From: Acetobacterium malicum subsp. dehalogenans DSM 11527
Lineage (GTDB): Bacteria > Bacillota > Clostridia > Eubacteriales > Eubacteriaceae
Length of the DNA stretch: 64,000 bases
NCBI RefSeq assembly: GCF_000472665.1
Contig: NZ_AXAC01000024.1
Coordinates: forward strand, 17,128 to 81,127
Direction: 5' to 3'
The position numbers and the translations under genes were made by a program. Shown here in pieces: positions 51,686-60,387 of the stretch (position 1 is the stretch's first letter; the number at the start of each line of letters is the position of its first letter). Below the pieces are notes generated by a model, which was not told where the DNA came from, searched no databases, and saw nothing but the letters and a program-made list of their open reading frames with translations.

Positions 51686-53344
51686 TTGGATAGTATCAAA
51701 ATCACCTCAACCGTATCCACCCCAAAAGTCAACGATATACCAAGTAAACACACCCCCACCGATTCACTTTTTGACATCAATAACCTTGATAACGCTGTCA
51801 AAATAGAACCTGTTTCAGAAAACTACCAAAAGGAGAGCTTCCGCGAAACGCTGTTCCAGAATTTACAAAAAGAAATTCTAAAACCGCTGATGAACAGCAC
51901 CACCGCCGAGGCCGATGCGTTGCGTAAACTGGTGCTGATCTCTCAGCTTTTTGAATCTTCAGCCGGTGCCCTTCCCAAGGAACTATTGGACGGTCTTTTT
52001 ATCAACTCTCAGGATCTTTTAAGTGAGCTCCTGTTGCGGGATAAAACCGATTCCGTCTTTAAAGGATCTTTTTTTGATAGTCTGCGATCACTGGCTAAAC
52101 TGGAAGGGTACCCCCAGTTAAAAGATGCGATCGTGTCGATTCTCAGGCATTATGATGCCTATATCAATCGAAATCAGACCCTTAATGGTATCTTTTTAGA
52201 AACCAGCCGCTTACTGATGACACTTCCGTCTAAAGAACGGGCCTTACTTGAACAGCAGCTGATAAAACTGGAAGCGGTTTTAAGTAAGTCAAACGATCAA
52301 ACAGCGCTGAACAATAAAGGACTGATCAACAAATCCGCCTCCGATGAATTAGACATTAACAGATTGCTTAACTTAGAATCCGCGACCACAAAAAAAACGC
52401 AACCCACTCAAGAGCTACAAAATATCATCAATTTGAAGGCCGCCCAGAATGGTAAACTAGGTGATCAATTAGAACAGCGCTTGTCACGAATCGAAACCTT
52501 GTTAGGCACTAAAAATCTTAACTATCAGGAAATTCAGCAGCTACTCAAAAACGAGACCATTCCAGCCCTTCGTCAAATTTTACAATCTCAGGCTTATAGC
52601 GATAAAACCTATCAATCCGTGGCAACCATTATCGATCATATTGTCCGCTATGACAAAGGGAATCCTGAGCTGCTGGAATCTACGGTGATGCGGTTTTCCC
52701 AGGCTTTAAAACCGCTTTCCAGCTTGACCGATGCCGAGATTGTCGATATGAAGAACCAGCTTTTTCTGCACGCCAAAGAAGCCGAAATTTTATCGGAGCG
52801 ATTGGAATCATCTTCACGTAATCCCGGCGAAGGCGAAAAGGTTGCGCTGGCCCAACTGTTGGAGCAGGCCCTGGATGAAAAAAATTCCAACAAAATTATC
52901 AATTCGGCCCAGAATTTATTAGAAACGATGGTGCGAAATGAAAGTCCGATCTTTACGATCATGCACTTTCTGATTCCCTTGCGGTTTCTGGATGAAAACT
53001 CTTACGGCGAATTTTTTGTGGACAAAGACCCCACTGCCAAAAAAGGTGAAAAAGGGAACGCCGAAAACGCCACCGATATTTTCTTTACGATTCAATCCGA
53101 TCGATATGGAAACTTTGAGGTGGAGCTGCTGGCCAGAGATAAAAATATTACCCTAAATATCAAATCACCGGCGCCGCTGGTTGAAACATTAAAAGCCACC
53201 AGAGAACAGTTAAAAACGATTGTCGAGGAGCAGGGCTATTCCCTGACCGGTTATGGTGTCGGTGAATACATACAAAGCCAGACCATCCTGCAACGTTTCC
53301 CTAAACTGGCTTTCAGAAAGGTAGGTCTCGATGTCTCCATCTAA
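51686..53344 (+). CDS. FliK/YlqG-like protein of unknown function
   Basis: 552 residues, TTG start with AAAGGAG eight bases before. The protein is hydrophilic and helical. Its C-terminal 90 residues (YGNFEVELLARDKNITLNIK, then LVETLKATREQLKTIVEEQGYSL) resemble the FliK hook-length C-terminal domain. It overlaps by 14 bases a gene for a soluble FlhB C-terminal homologue. B. subtilis has the same neighbours as ylqG-ylqH, away from fliK and flhB. Role unknown; an accessory part in type III export is inferred. It is one of the few plus-strand genes and diverges from cheA. Confidence 0.75.
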   Translation: MDSIKITSTVSTPKVNDIPSKHTPTDSLFDINNLDNAVKIEPVSENYQKESFRETLFQNLQKEILKPLMNSTTAEADALRKLVLISQLFESSAGALPKELLDGLFINSQDLLSELLLRDKTDSVFKGSFFDSLRSLAKLEGYPQLKDAIVSILRHYDAYINRNQTLNGIFLETSRLLMTLPSKERALLEQQLIKLEAVLSKSNDQTALNNKGLINKSASDELDINRLLNLESATTKKTQPTQELQNIINLKAAQNGKLGDQLEQRLSRIETLLGTKNLNYQEIQQLLKNETIPALRQILQSQAYSDKTYQSVATIIDHIVRYDKGNPELLESTVMRFSQALKPLSSLTDAEIVDMKNQLFLHAKEAEILSERLESSSRNPGEGEKVALAQLLEQALDEKNSNKIINSAQNLLETMVRNESPIFTIMHFLIPLRFLDENSYGEFFVDKDPTAKKGEKGNAENATDIFFTIQSDRYGNFEVELLARDKNITLNIKSPAPLVETLKATREQLKTIVEEQGYSLTGYGVGEYIQSQTILQRFPKLAFRKVGLDVSI

Positions 53345-53696
53345 GGATAAAAAAACAATTAAAAAGGCCGTCCATATTCAGGACGGCCAGATAAAAAAAA
53401 ATAACGCCAGCGATCCGGACAAACCGCTCAAGGTAACAGCCCTGCGCTATGATCCCGAGAAAAACAATTCCCCCGTGATTGTTGCCGCCGGGACAGGTTT
53501 TGTCGCCCAGAATATTTTAAATGTTGCTGAACAAAACGGCATCCCCATCTATCACGATGACTCCGCTGCGACCCTGCTGTCGAAGCTCCAGATGGGCCAG
53601 GAAATCCCGCCGGAGTTGTTTCAGATTGTCGTTAATATTTATGTGTCGCTCCTGAATCTGGCCGAGGGAAATGATGTCGGAGATCGGTTGTTCTGA
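53331..53696 (+). CDS. Soluble FlhB C-terminal-domain homologue (YlqH-like)
   Basis: 121 residues. The body matches the cytoplasmic domain of FlhB/EscU: TALRYDPEKNNSPVIVAAGTG, NILNVAEQNGIPIYHD and GQEIPPELFQIVVNIYVSLL. The autocleavage motif NPTH and all membrane helices are absent. Such stand-alone copies (FhlB/YlqH) are common in Firmicutes and can partly replace the FlhB C-terminus in some bacteria. It overlaps the FliK-like gene by 14 bases, so translation is coupled. Confidence 0.85.
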   Translation: MSPSKDKKTIKKAVHIQDGQIKKNNASDPDKPLKVTALRYDPEKNNSPVIVAAGTGFVAQNILNVAEQNGIPIYHDDSAATLLSKLQMGQEIPPELFQIVVNIYVSLLNLAEGNDVGDRLF

Positions 53697-53717
53697 TTTC
53701 CGATGGTCTTGCAACAC

Positions 53718-54962
53718 TTATCTCAGGCTCCGCTTGGCTTCACGATTCAAACCGGCAGTGTGTTTTGCAAACAAGGTTTCCCACTCGCTTTGAAACGCTT
53801 TATAGACAGCGGGATATCTTTTTTTGATCTGCATAATTGCCCAGGCAATCTCTTCATTACAATCTTTATATTCCGCAATTGTTTGATAATAATCCTCGCT
53901 AAACCCTTCTTCCGGTTCGACATCGCAGCTTTCATAAAAATGTTTCAATGCAACAACTTTTACATAGGGAATCAGATAGCAATCACGATCCAGACGTCGA
54001 ATCCCGCTATCCAGCGCTACCAATGGCACCAGTTCTTTTTTTAACGCTTGCAGATCTCTGTCATTTTTATCGATAAACAAGGCCAGCTCGATAAACGCCA
54101 TTGCGTCTTCAAAACGCCCTGCGTCATGATAAGCACCATATTCATCAACAAAAACACTTGTTAAATAAGCCTGCTCTTCCTGATCCTCAATCAAGCGGAG
54201 CAGTTTTTTCATGCGACTGATAATGTGGTTGATTTCCGTCTTCTTCTCGAGTTCCAGTCCCGCAATTAGCCAGTCAATCATCAGATAGATGTGATCGGGT
54301 TCACTTTCTTTGATTGGTGGCACTAACTTAGAAGTAACCTGCCACAGATTTTCATAATCCCGCAAGCCCTTATAAATTGGAATAGCAATTTGATCAAACT
54401 GCGTTGTCGATGCCGGATATTGTACTTTTGAGCGGATCATCTCCTTCAGCGCCACTTCCAGAAAACCATGATCCACCAGCAATTTAAGCTTTAAAAAGGA
54501 AAAGTCTTCACAATCTTCCGGGTTTAACTTCTCAATTGCTTTTTGGAAATATTTTTCGAAATCCGTCAATTTACCCTGGGCCAGGTACAACTCTGCCTTA
54601 ATTAAATACCCCTGGATATTATCCGGATCCATTTCGATTATTTTCGACAATGTTTGATGAGCCCTCTTATCATCCCCGGTCATGACCTGAATCATGGCAT
54701 TGTTCATTTCTTTTTCAATTTTTGGCCCAAATTTTCTCAGCACATCATATTTTCGCCGCTCGTCGGGATTTTTCAGCGTTTCATAGGCCTTTCTGATCTG
54801 CTGAAATTCTTCCGGGTGGGTTTCCGGTGGAAACGCTCTTACTTTTTCAAAATATCGCTCTTTAATTTTTTCCGGACCAGCCTTGGCAGTTGTTCCCAGA
54901 ATCTTGTAGTAATCTTCCAGCCGGTTCCTTTTTTGTCGGTCAAAAACACCTTTTTTAAACAT
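53718..54962 (-). CDS. J-domain-like protein lacking HPD, with TPR-like helices
   Basis: 414 residues. Residues 16-80 follow a J domain (DYYKILGTTAKAGPEKIKER, then EEFQQIRKAYETLKNPDERRKYD), but the loop that should read HPD has FPPETHPEE. The invariant HPD needed to stimulate Hsp70 is therefore absent. The remaining about 330 residues are helical with TPR-like spacing (QGYLIKAELYLAQGKLTDFEKYFQKAI). It follows a DnaK and a GrpE homologue in one operon with gaps of 11 and 21 bases. It is probably a dedicated partner or decoy for that Hsp70; how it works without HPD is unknown. Confidence 0.82.
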   Translation of the reverse strand: MFKKGVFDRQKRNRLEDYYKILGTTAKAGPEKIKERYFEKVRAFPPETHPEEFQQIRKAYETLKNPDERRKYDVLRKFGPKIEKEMNNAMIQVMTGDDKRAHQTLSKIIEMDPDNIQGYLIKAELYLAQGKLTDFEKYFQKAIEKLNPEDCEDFSFLKLKLLVDHGFLEVALKEMIRSKVQYPASTTQFDQIAIPIYKGLRDYENLWQVTSKLVPPIKESEPDHIYLMIDWLIAGLELEKKTEINHIISRMKKLLRLIEDQEEQAYLTSVFVDEYGAYHDAGRFEDAMAFIELALFIDKNDRDLQALKKELVPLVALDSGIRRLDRDCYLIPYVKVVALKHFYESCDVEPEEGFSEDYYQTIAEYKDCNEEIAWAIMQIKKRYPAVYKAFQSEWETLFAKHTAGLNREAKRSLR

Positions 54963-54973
54963 CCTGCCGCTCC

Positions 54974-56809
54974 CTAATCCAAATCCAGTTTAATCAGCAA
55001 GTCGGTTGCTTCTTCAATCGCTTCAACAACAGCGCTTCTTTCCTGTGTGGCCATAGCCGCATCAATTAACTGAAGCACCTGATCTTCGACCGGGGTTATC
55101 TTAGCTAACAAATCCGTTTTGAGCTGCTTAAGCTCCTGTTTCAGGGTTTCCAGATCCTGATTTTCCAGCCCTGGGTAGCCAAAATCCCCCTGCGCTTGAA
55201 AATCAAATGCATCGATAAAACTGATCTGAGCTTGATTGCTCTGGTGCTCTGCTGTTTTTGTTTCCAGCAGAGCTTCAATTTTCTTGACACTTGCTCGAAA
55301 GACCTCCATCGAGTCCCGTTGCAGCTCATCTTGCATGTTGACAATAACTTTCTTTCCCGTCGACTCCAATTCGGCGGTTACTTCCAGAATGCCGTTAATA
55401 TTATAAAAAAAGCTGACATTAATACCTTCCATCCCGGCTGGTGCTGGTGGAATCCCGTCGACTTGAAATTCGCCCAGAAAATGATTGTGTTCGACCCATT
55501 CGTCTTCCCCCTGAAACACTTCAATCGAAACGGTGCTCTGTCCATCACCGCAGGTGGTGAATGGTTCGGTCTTGCGGACTGGAATGGTGGTGTTTCGGTC
55601 AATAATCTTTTGAAAGCCGCCGGGTTTCAGCTGGTCATCGTCATCAACCTTTAAAACCGCAATGCCCATCGCAAAAGGCGCAACATCAGTGGCAATTAAC
55701 TGCTGTTTAAGCAGCAGACCCGACTTAATACCAGCCTGAACCGCCGCCCCCAAGGCAACCGCCTCGTCCGGATGGATCTCTTTTTTCGGTTTTTTATTAA
55801 AGTATTCCTGTAGCAACTGCCCGACTTTAGGAATCGCTGTGGAACCGCCGACAAGCAATACATCGCGAATTTCAGAAACATCCAATTGGGCATCGTCCAG
55901 GGCTTTTTTTACCAGTAGCATCGTTTCATCAAGATACCCCTTAATCATCGCTTCGAATTGATCGCGGGTGATTTGGGTATAGATTCCCAACGGCTTATGA
56001 TCCTTGACCACAACGATAGGAATGGCAATCTCAACCACCGCTTTTTTAGAAAGCTGTATTTTTATTTTTTCAGCCTCGGTTTTTAAGATATACCTGGCCT
56101 GAATGCTGGTTCGGGGATCAATGCCATCGGTATCAATCATATACTCAGCCAGAAAATCAACCAGCTTCCAGTCGAAATCTTCACCGCCCAGAAAATTGTT
56201 ACCTGCCGAAGCTTTTACCTCCAGAATGCCCTTCATCATCTCAACAACTGAAACATCAAAGGTGCCACCACCCAAATCATAAACCAGAATATTGGCCTTT
56301 TTCTTGAGGTTGTTGAGTCCATAAGCCAACGCAGCGGCTGTTGGTTCATTGATAATCCGCTCCACCACAAACCCGGCAATTTCACCGGCCTGTTTAGTCG
56401 CCCGGCGCTGTTCATCAGTAAAGTAAGCCGGCACCGTAATAACGGCTTCCTTTTCACCTTCACCCATGGCGGCATCGGCATACTTTTTCAGTTCTTTTAA
56501 AATAACGGCCGAGGCTTCCTCTGGCAGCAGCCGACGATCGGCAATCGTCAGTTCGGATTTTTGGCCCATCTTCCGTTTGATTGCTGTCAGTGTTCGTTCC
56601 GGCATCGCAATGACCGCATCTTTGGCATCCTGTCCGACGACGACCTGATTATTTAAGCCAATCATGATGACTGAGGGAATTAATTTTTCACCTTTAAATG
56701 AAGGAATAATTTCCGGTTCACCGTTGGCATTGATATAGGCAACTGACGAATTGGTTGTGCCCAAATCGATTCCCACAATGGGGCGCTTTCTCGTTAACTC
56801 ATTATTCAT
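54974..56809 (-). CDS. Hsp70/DnaK-family chaperone (paralogue in a grpE-dnaK-J set)
   Basis: 611 residues. The ATPase domain has [56 protein letters not shown] and [18 protein letters not shown] (about residue 325). The beta-sandwich substrate domain begins near 390. The C-terminal lid is present but lacks the acidic EEVD-like end. Its lid and linker are diverged from housekeeping DnaK, and its J partner lacks HPD, so this is probably a specialised paralogue rather than the heat-shock DnaK. No CIRCE element lies upstream. Confidence 0.88.
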   Translation of the reverse strand: MNNELTRKRPIVGIDLGTTNSSVAYINANGEPEIIPSFKGEKLIPSVIMIGLNNQVVVGQDAKDAVIAMPERTLTAIKRKMGQKSELTIADRRLLPEEASAVILKELKKYADAAMGEGEKEAVITVPAYFTDEQRRATKQAGEIAGFVVERIINEPTAAALAYGLNNLKKKANILVYDLGGGTFDVSVVEMMKGILEVKASAGNNFLGGEDFDWKLVDFLAEYMIDTDGIDPRTSIQARYILKTEAEKIKIQLSKKAVVEIAIPIVVVKDHKPLGIYTQITRDQFEAMIKGYLDETMLLVKKALDDAQLDVSEIRDVLLVGGSTAIPKVGQLLQEYFNKKPKKEIHPDEAVALGAAVQAGIKSGLLLKQQLIATDVAPFAMGIAVLKVDDDDQLKPGGFQKIIDRNTTIPVRKTEPFTTCGDGQSTVSIEVFQGEDEWVEHNHFLGEFQVDGIPPAPAGMEGINVSFFYNINGILEVTAELESTGKKVIVNMQDELQRDSMEVFRASVKKIEALLETKTAEHQSNQAQISFIDAFDFQAQGDFGYPGLENQDLETLKQELKQLKTDLLAKITPVEDQVLQLIDAAMATQERSAVVEAIEEATDLLIKLDLD

Positions 56810-56830
56810 AGTTACTGTCTCTTTCTTTTA

Positions 56831-57475
56831 TTATTCGTTGCTGTTACTGAGTGTCATTACCTGAGCTTTTCGGATCACTTTTCCTTCACCATCAATAAAC
56901 CCCCGACGAATGACTTCGATCACCTCATAGGGTTGCCGTACTTTATTCTGATCTGCCAGTTCAGCAATTGTTCTGACCTCCACCGCTTCGGCGAAGATCG
57001 GGTTAAAACTTGATCCCAGGAGTTCAAGCTCACGAATTCCCACCTTTGCCAACCCTTCCAACTCCGAACCCTGCAGGGCGCTTAAGAAGGCCTGCCATTC
57101 ATCGGGAATGTTTTCCCGGCTGTTCTGCAGCACCCCATCGATGGTATCGATCGATTCGATCAGGGTTGACACCAGCATCCGGTTGCTGTTTTCCCGGATG
57201 GCCAGCTCGGTACTCGCCTGCCCTTTCTGGCAAAGCTGTGTTAGATCGCCAAGATTTTCATAGATTGGCGTCACCTTGTTGATTAAATCCTGGCCCATTT
57301 TATATTGTAATCGCGATAGCCGATTGATCAGCTCAGCATTTTCCTGAATTCGCTCCTCCAGCCGCTCAAACGGCTGTTCATTCGGTGCTGCCAACAGCTG
57401 ATTCAGACCGTCAGAAATACAGTCAAGTTTATCATTCTGAAGCGGCTGCTCCTGCTTCCAAAATTTCCAGCTCAC
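56831..57475 (-). CDS. Divergent GrpE nucleotide exchange factor
   Basis: 214 residues, GTG start with GGAG seven bases before. A coiled-coil N-terminal half (ENAELINRLSRLQYKMGQDL) is followed by a GrpE-like head: NPIFAEAVEV, YEVIEVIRRGFIDGEGKVIRKAQVMT, near the usual VxxVxRxGY...RxAxVxV pattern. First gene of the GrpE-DnaK-J operon. Distant enough from housekeeping GrpE that the operon probably has its own job. Confidence 0.82.
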   Translation of the reverse strand: MSWKFWKQEQPLQNDKLDCISDGLNQLLAAPNEQPFERLEERIQENAELINRLSRLQYKMGQDLINKVTPIYENLGDLTQLCQKGQASTELAIRENSNRMLVSTLIESIDTIDGVLQNSRENIPDEWQAFLSALQGSELEGLAKVGIRELELLGSSFNPIFAEAVEVRTIAELADQNKVRQPYEVIEVIRRGFIDGEGKVIRKAQVMTLSNSNE

Positions 57476-57588
57476 TATTTTGCTCCATTTCCTTTCTCAG
57501 TTCAATTATTTTGTCAGACAATTTATAAGTTGATAAGTTGGTGGCAGGTACCGTCAATCATTCCGTCAATCAAAGTGTCTTGACAATC

Positions 57589-57616
57589 AGTATACACCAT
57601 TGCTCGCAAGATGCAA
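57589..57616 (-). promoter_or_regulatory. Probable promoter of the GrpE-DnaK-J operon, followed by direct repeats
   Basis: TTGCAT (57616-57611), 16 bp, TATACT (57594-57589) on the minus strand. Just downstream, CCGTCAATCA occurs twice (57551-57560 and 57563-57572, 12-bp phase), a possible operator in the early transcribed region. Confidence 0.5.
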
Positions 57617-57630
57617 ATATAGAGTTTATT

Positions 57631-58884
57631 CTAAATCAGCCAGACAGGTACATACCAATTCTTTTCGTTGATTGGCAATAGATCGTTCGCCATGCAAATG
57701 ACACTGCCTGTTCCCACTTCAATTTTCAGCTGTGCCAGACTGCCGAACTTTTCCGGCTCTGTTACTGGCTTCAAGACATCAAAATGCTTAATCGCCGTTT
57801 TGCCTGGCGAAGCAGCTTTTTTAATTTCGATGGGATAGAGTATTCCATTTTCCAGAATCAACAAATCAATTTCTTTCTTATCTTTATCGCGATAGTAGTA
57901 GATCGGCGGCTCCTTTGCGGCATTCAAGAAGCTCTTGTAAATTTCAGAGAATGTGTAGCTCTCAAAAAAGGCCCCCGCCATCGGCCCCTTTTCCAGGGCC
58001 TGAGGATTGCCCCACTTAAGCAGGTAGGCACAGAGACCGGTGTCAAGAAAATGGAGTAACGGCATTTTCGTGACTCGTTTTAAAACATTGTTGTGATAAG
58101 GTTGTACCATCGCAATAATATGAGAGGAAACCAAAATGGAAAGCCATTTCTTTGCCGTCGGAGCGGAAATTCCCGACTCGCTGGCAATCTCTTCATAAAC
58201 AACCGGTTTACCCGTTCTTGCTGCCACAACTGTCATGAAGTGATAAAAAGACATTTCATTGGCCACCTGGGTCAGATCTCTGATATCACGCTGTAGATAG
58301 GTCTCGACGTAGGAGCGATAGTAGGTTTCCCAGTCTACATTATCTTCGGCATACAAACGTGGCATCGATCCTTTGAAGATTCGTTCAAATATTTCATTCA
58401 ACCCTTGCTTTTTGGTGGTCTCCATTCGTCTCATCAGTTGCTTGGGATCAGTCGAAAAAACTTCCGACGCTACACCCGATACTTCGCTGTTAGATAAACC
58501 AAGAAGATTGACAATACCCACCCGGCCAGCAAGCGACTCGCTGACATCTTTCATCAGATGAAACGCCTGGGAACCGGTCAGCCAATATTCGCCGTTTTTT
58601 TTGTTTCGATCCACTTCCATTTTAATATAAGGCAGCAACTCTGGTGCATATTGGATTTCATCAATCAGAACCGGTGCTGTATACCGCTGCATAAACAGGG
58701 CCGGATCGTTCTTGGCCAAATAACGGACATCCGGATCATCGAGAGTAACGATTTGTCGATTACTTTCAGCCAGATTTTGAAGCATTGTTGATTTCCCCAC
58801 CTGTCTGGGCCCCGTTACCAAAAGAACCGGAAAAGTCTGAATAATCTGCTTGACTGCGTCTTCCGCTGCGCGTTTAATATACAT
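57631..58884 (-). CDS. AAA ATPase with DUF4143
   Basis: 417 residues from the ATG at 58884 (GAGG eight bases upstream). N-terminal ATPase: Walker A TGPRQVGKSTMLQNLA (about residue 26) and Walker B VLIDEIQYAPELLPYIK (about 75), with sensor-type YWLTGSQAFHLM. The C-terminal DUF4143 domain contains IYYYRDKDKKEIDLLI, a PD-(D/E)XK-like core, then YPIEIKKAASPGK. The family is widespread, often on accessory DNA; function unknown. It lies at the start of the worn accessory region and has a long inverted repeat in its upstream region. Confidence 0.93.
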   Translation of the reverse strand: MYIKRAAEDAVKQIIQTFPVLLVTGPRQVGKSTMLQNLAESNRQIVTLDDPDVRYLAKNDPALFMQRYTAPVLIDEIQYAPELLPYIKMEVDRNKKNGEYWLTGSQAFHLMKDVSESLAGRVGIVNLLGLSNSEVSGVASEVFSTDPKQLMRRMETTKKQGLNEIFERIFKGSMPRLYAEDNVDWETYYRSYVETYLQRDIRDLTQVANEMSFYHFMTVVAARTGKPVVYEEIASESGISAPTAKKWLSILVSSHIIAMVQPYHNNVLKRVTKMPLLHFLDTGLCAYLLKWGNPQALEKGPMAGAFFESYTFSEIYKSFLNAAKEPPIYYYRDKDKKEIDLLILENGILYPIEIKKAASPGKTAIKHFDVLKPVTEPEKFGSLAQLKIEVGTGSVICMANDLLPINEKNWYVPVWLI

Positions 58885-58912
58885 CGCTATCACCTCATTC
58901 TTTTAAATAAAA

Positions 58913-58953
58913 AATCCGACTAAAATAATATCTGATTTTATTTTAGTCGGATT
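58913..58953. promoter_or_regulatory. Long inverted repeat upstream of the DUF4143 ATPase gene
   Basis: AATCCGACTAAAATAA (58913-58928) and TTATTTTAGTCGGATT (58938-58953) are perfect 16-bp arms with a 9-base spacer, 29 bp upstream of the start. It could be an operator for self-control or a transcript hairpin. Confidence 0.65.
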
Positions 58954-58995
58954 GCTTCGTTTTGTCAATAACTGAATAATCAACACTCCCCCAAA

Positions 58996-59237
58996 TTACT
59001 GCTGCAAACGTTGTGAAAGAGCTTTGAGCTCCTGAAAATGGGTATTTATGATTCGATCGCATATTTCATCGGCTATTTCTTCTTGATTGAAATTGGCCAC
59101 TTCCAGATTGGAACTGCTTTTACTAAAGATGGCTAGATCAATATCACTGTTAGGCCGATTATCACCTCTTTAATTTGCGCGTTTTTTTCAGCAGATTCTA
59201 AACCACCCCTCAGTGTTCCCACCTTCTGTTCAATCAT
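58996..59237 (-). pseudogene. Remnant of a minimal nucleotidyltransferase (MNT/MntA-like)
   Basis: A start codon at 59237 overlaps the stop of the preceding regulator fragment (ATGA) and opens with MIEQKVGTLRGGLESAEKNA. The frame is then lost, and in the next frame RGDNRPNSDIDLAIFSKSSS appears. That is the second half of the nucleotidyltransferase signature GSRARGDxRPxSDIDL, with the GSRA part missing. The end is at 58996. Internal deletion plus frameshift make it a pseudogene. MNT proteins often work as antitoxins with HEPN toxins, but no HEPN gene is seen. Confidence 0.6.
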
Positions 59238-59304
59238 TCGAGAATCTCCCAATATCCGGTTGTATCGGAACCAATGCGGGCAATTATTTTTGCTTCTTTT
59301 AACT
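59234..59304 (-). pseudogene. 3' fragment of an AlbA_2-type regulator gene, copy of the one at 60577
   Basis: About 70 bp encode LKEAKIIARIGSDTTGYWEILE and a stop. The same tail, with three substitutions, ends the gene at 60577-61548. It is therefore a broken second copy joined to the nucleotidyltransferase remnant. In both copies a MIEQKVG reading frame begins at or just after the stop, so the original pair was duplicated. Confidence 0.7.
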
Positions 59305-59330
59305 TCACGCACCGCAGTGCGCGAAGTTAA
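59301..59330. repeat. GC-rich palindrome at the 3' end of the Fic gene (direct-repeat partner of 60113-60132)
   Basis: AACTTCACGCAC-CGCA-GTGCGCGAAGTT folds into a stem on either strand and overlaps the Fic stop. The 20-mer CGCACCGCAGTGCGCGAAGT (59308-59327) occurs again, unchanged, at 60113-60132 on the other side of the Fic gene. Confidence 0.8.
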
Positions 59331-60031
59331 ATTTCTAGTCCTTCCTGTTGTTCAGGTGATGAATCTGCTTGATTTTCCATTTCCATCCCCTCAATGCAGA
59401 CCTCGTATAAAAATCTTTTTAAATTTTTTCCTTCTCCAGTATTATAATAATCAACCAGTTCCTGATTGAAACGAAGTAGATTTTGATCGCTGATCAGCAA
59501 AATGCCTGCACCTTTTTGAATTAGGATTTTATTTGCTATTAATAGGCTACTACGCTTATTGCCATCCCAGAAAAGTTGAGAACGGGTTCCGTAAAGAAAA
59601 TAATTGAGCGCCTGTTCTGTTGCGGAAGCTGCTGGATTTATAATTTCAGACAATCTCTGTTTTACCTGATCAACCTTAGGGATTGGTGGTTGATAATCCG
59701 TTCCTGAAATTCCAACTTGACCATATCGAAGGACACCCCACTCAAGACTTTCGTTTCTGGCAACATATTCATTAACTTTGCAAATATAGTCAAGATCAAC
59801 AGGTTCATCGATGTGAGCTAGCATATAACGCCAGGCATCCCGTAAGTTTAAAACCGTTTGAATATCATCGAGCGTTACATTCGATACGTTGACTCCATTA
59901 AGAATTGTTTGTGTTTCAGGAAATGTAATATTTGAACCTTCCAGTTTTGCGCCGATGTATATATTCTGAACCAGCTTTTTTTTTGCAAGGAAAACATTTG
60001 CTCTTTGTGATAACTTAATTTTATTCTCCAT
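59327..60031 (-). CDS. Fic-family protein with degenerate catalytic motif
   Basis: 234 residues from the ATG at 60031 (AGGGTGA upstream); a longer in-frame start at 60199 reads through intron-related sequence and is unlikely. The N-terminal KLEGSNITFPETQTIL is the inhibitory-helix region of class II Fic proteins. The core motif should be HPFxDGNGR but reads QLFWDGNKRSSLL (about residue 160), so the catalytic His is Gln. AMPylation is therefore probably lost, or the protein works otherwise. It is flanked by perfect 20-bp direct repeats at 59308 and 60113. It lies among gene remnants and intron pieces. Confidence 0.85.
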   Translation of the reverse strand: MENKIKLSQRANVFLAKKKLVQNIYIGAKLEGSNITFPETQTILNGVNVSNVTLDDIQTVLNLRDAWRYMLAHIDEPVDLDYICKVNEYVARNESLEWGVLRYGQVGISGTDYQPPIPKVDQVKQRLSEIINPAASATEQALNYFLYGTRSQLFWDGNKRSSLLIANKILIQKGAGILLISDQNLLRFNQELVDYYNTGEGKNLKRFLYEVCIEGMEMENQADSSPEQQEGLEI

Positions 60032-60112
60032 TGATTCACCCTCAATTTTAATATTGATTTTTTCTAAATAGTATACGCAGTAAAAGACAAGCAGGTTTGT
60101 TTTTTTACTGCG

Positions 60113-60132
60113 CGCACCGCAGTGCGCGAAGT
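60113..60132. repeat. Second copy of the 20-bp repeat flanking the Fic gene
   Basis: CGCACCGCAGTGCGCGAAGT, identical to 59308-59327 and in the same orientation, 82 bp upstream of the Fic start. GCGCAC/GTGCGC makes it a short stem too. Confidence 0.8.
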
Positions 60133-60209
60133 AAGGAACTTTATGAAGCCTTGGGGATTGATCCTCTATCGTAATAAATTTCGGGAATCCAGTGTACATG
60201 AATTATGTG

Positions 60210-60239
60210 ACCAATCATCACGCCCTTATCTTGGCGCAC
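60210..60239 (-). mobile_element. Group II intron 5'-end fragment B
   Basis: On the minus strand GTGCGCCAAGATAAGGGCGT begins at 60239, identical to the 5' end of intron A at 61722. The bases just before each are also alike (GTGCCTGAAA here, GTGCCTGATA at intron A). That is expected of the exon site recognised by the intron. Similarity fades after about 30 bases. Confidence 0.55.
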
Positions 60240-60387
60240 TTTCAGGCACTCAGGCAGTCCCGCCAATCGACTGCTATTCCCTCGATCCCGTCGGATTTTC
60301 CGTCGAATAAAAATGCGCTTTATTGCTGTTTTCTGCATAAACTCTTTCGTTCTCGATGATAAACTTTGCCGGAAATGGATAAATTGG

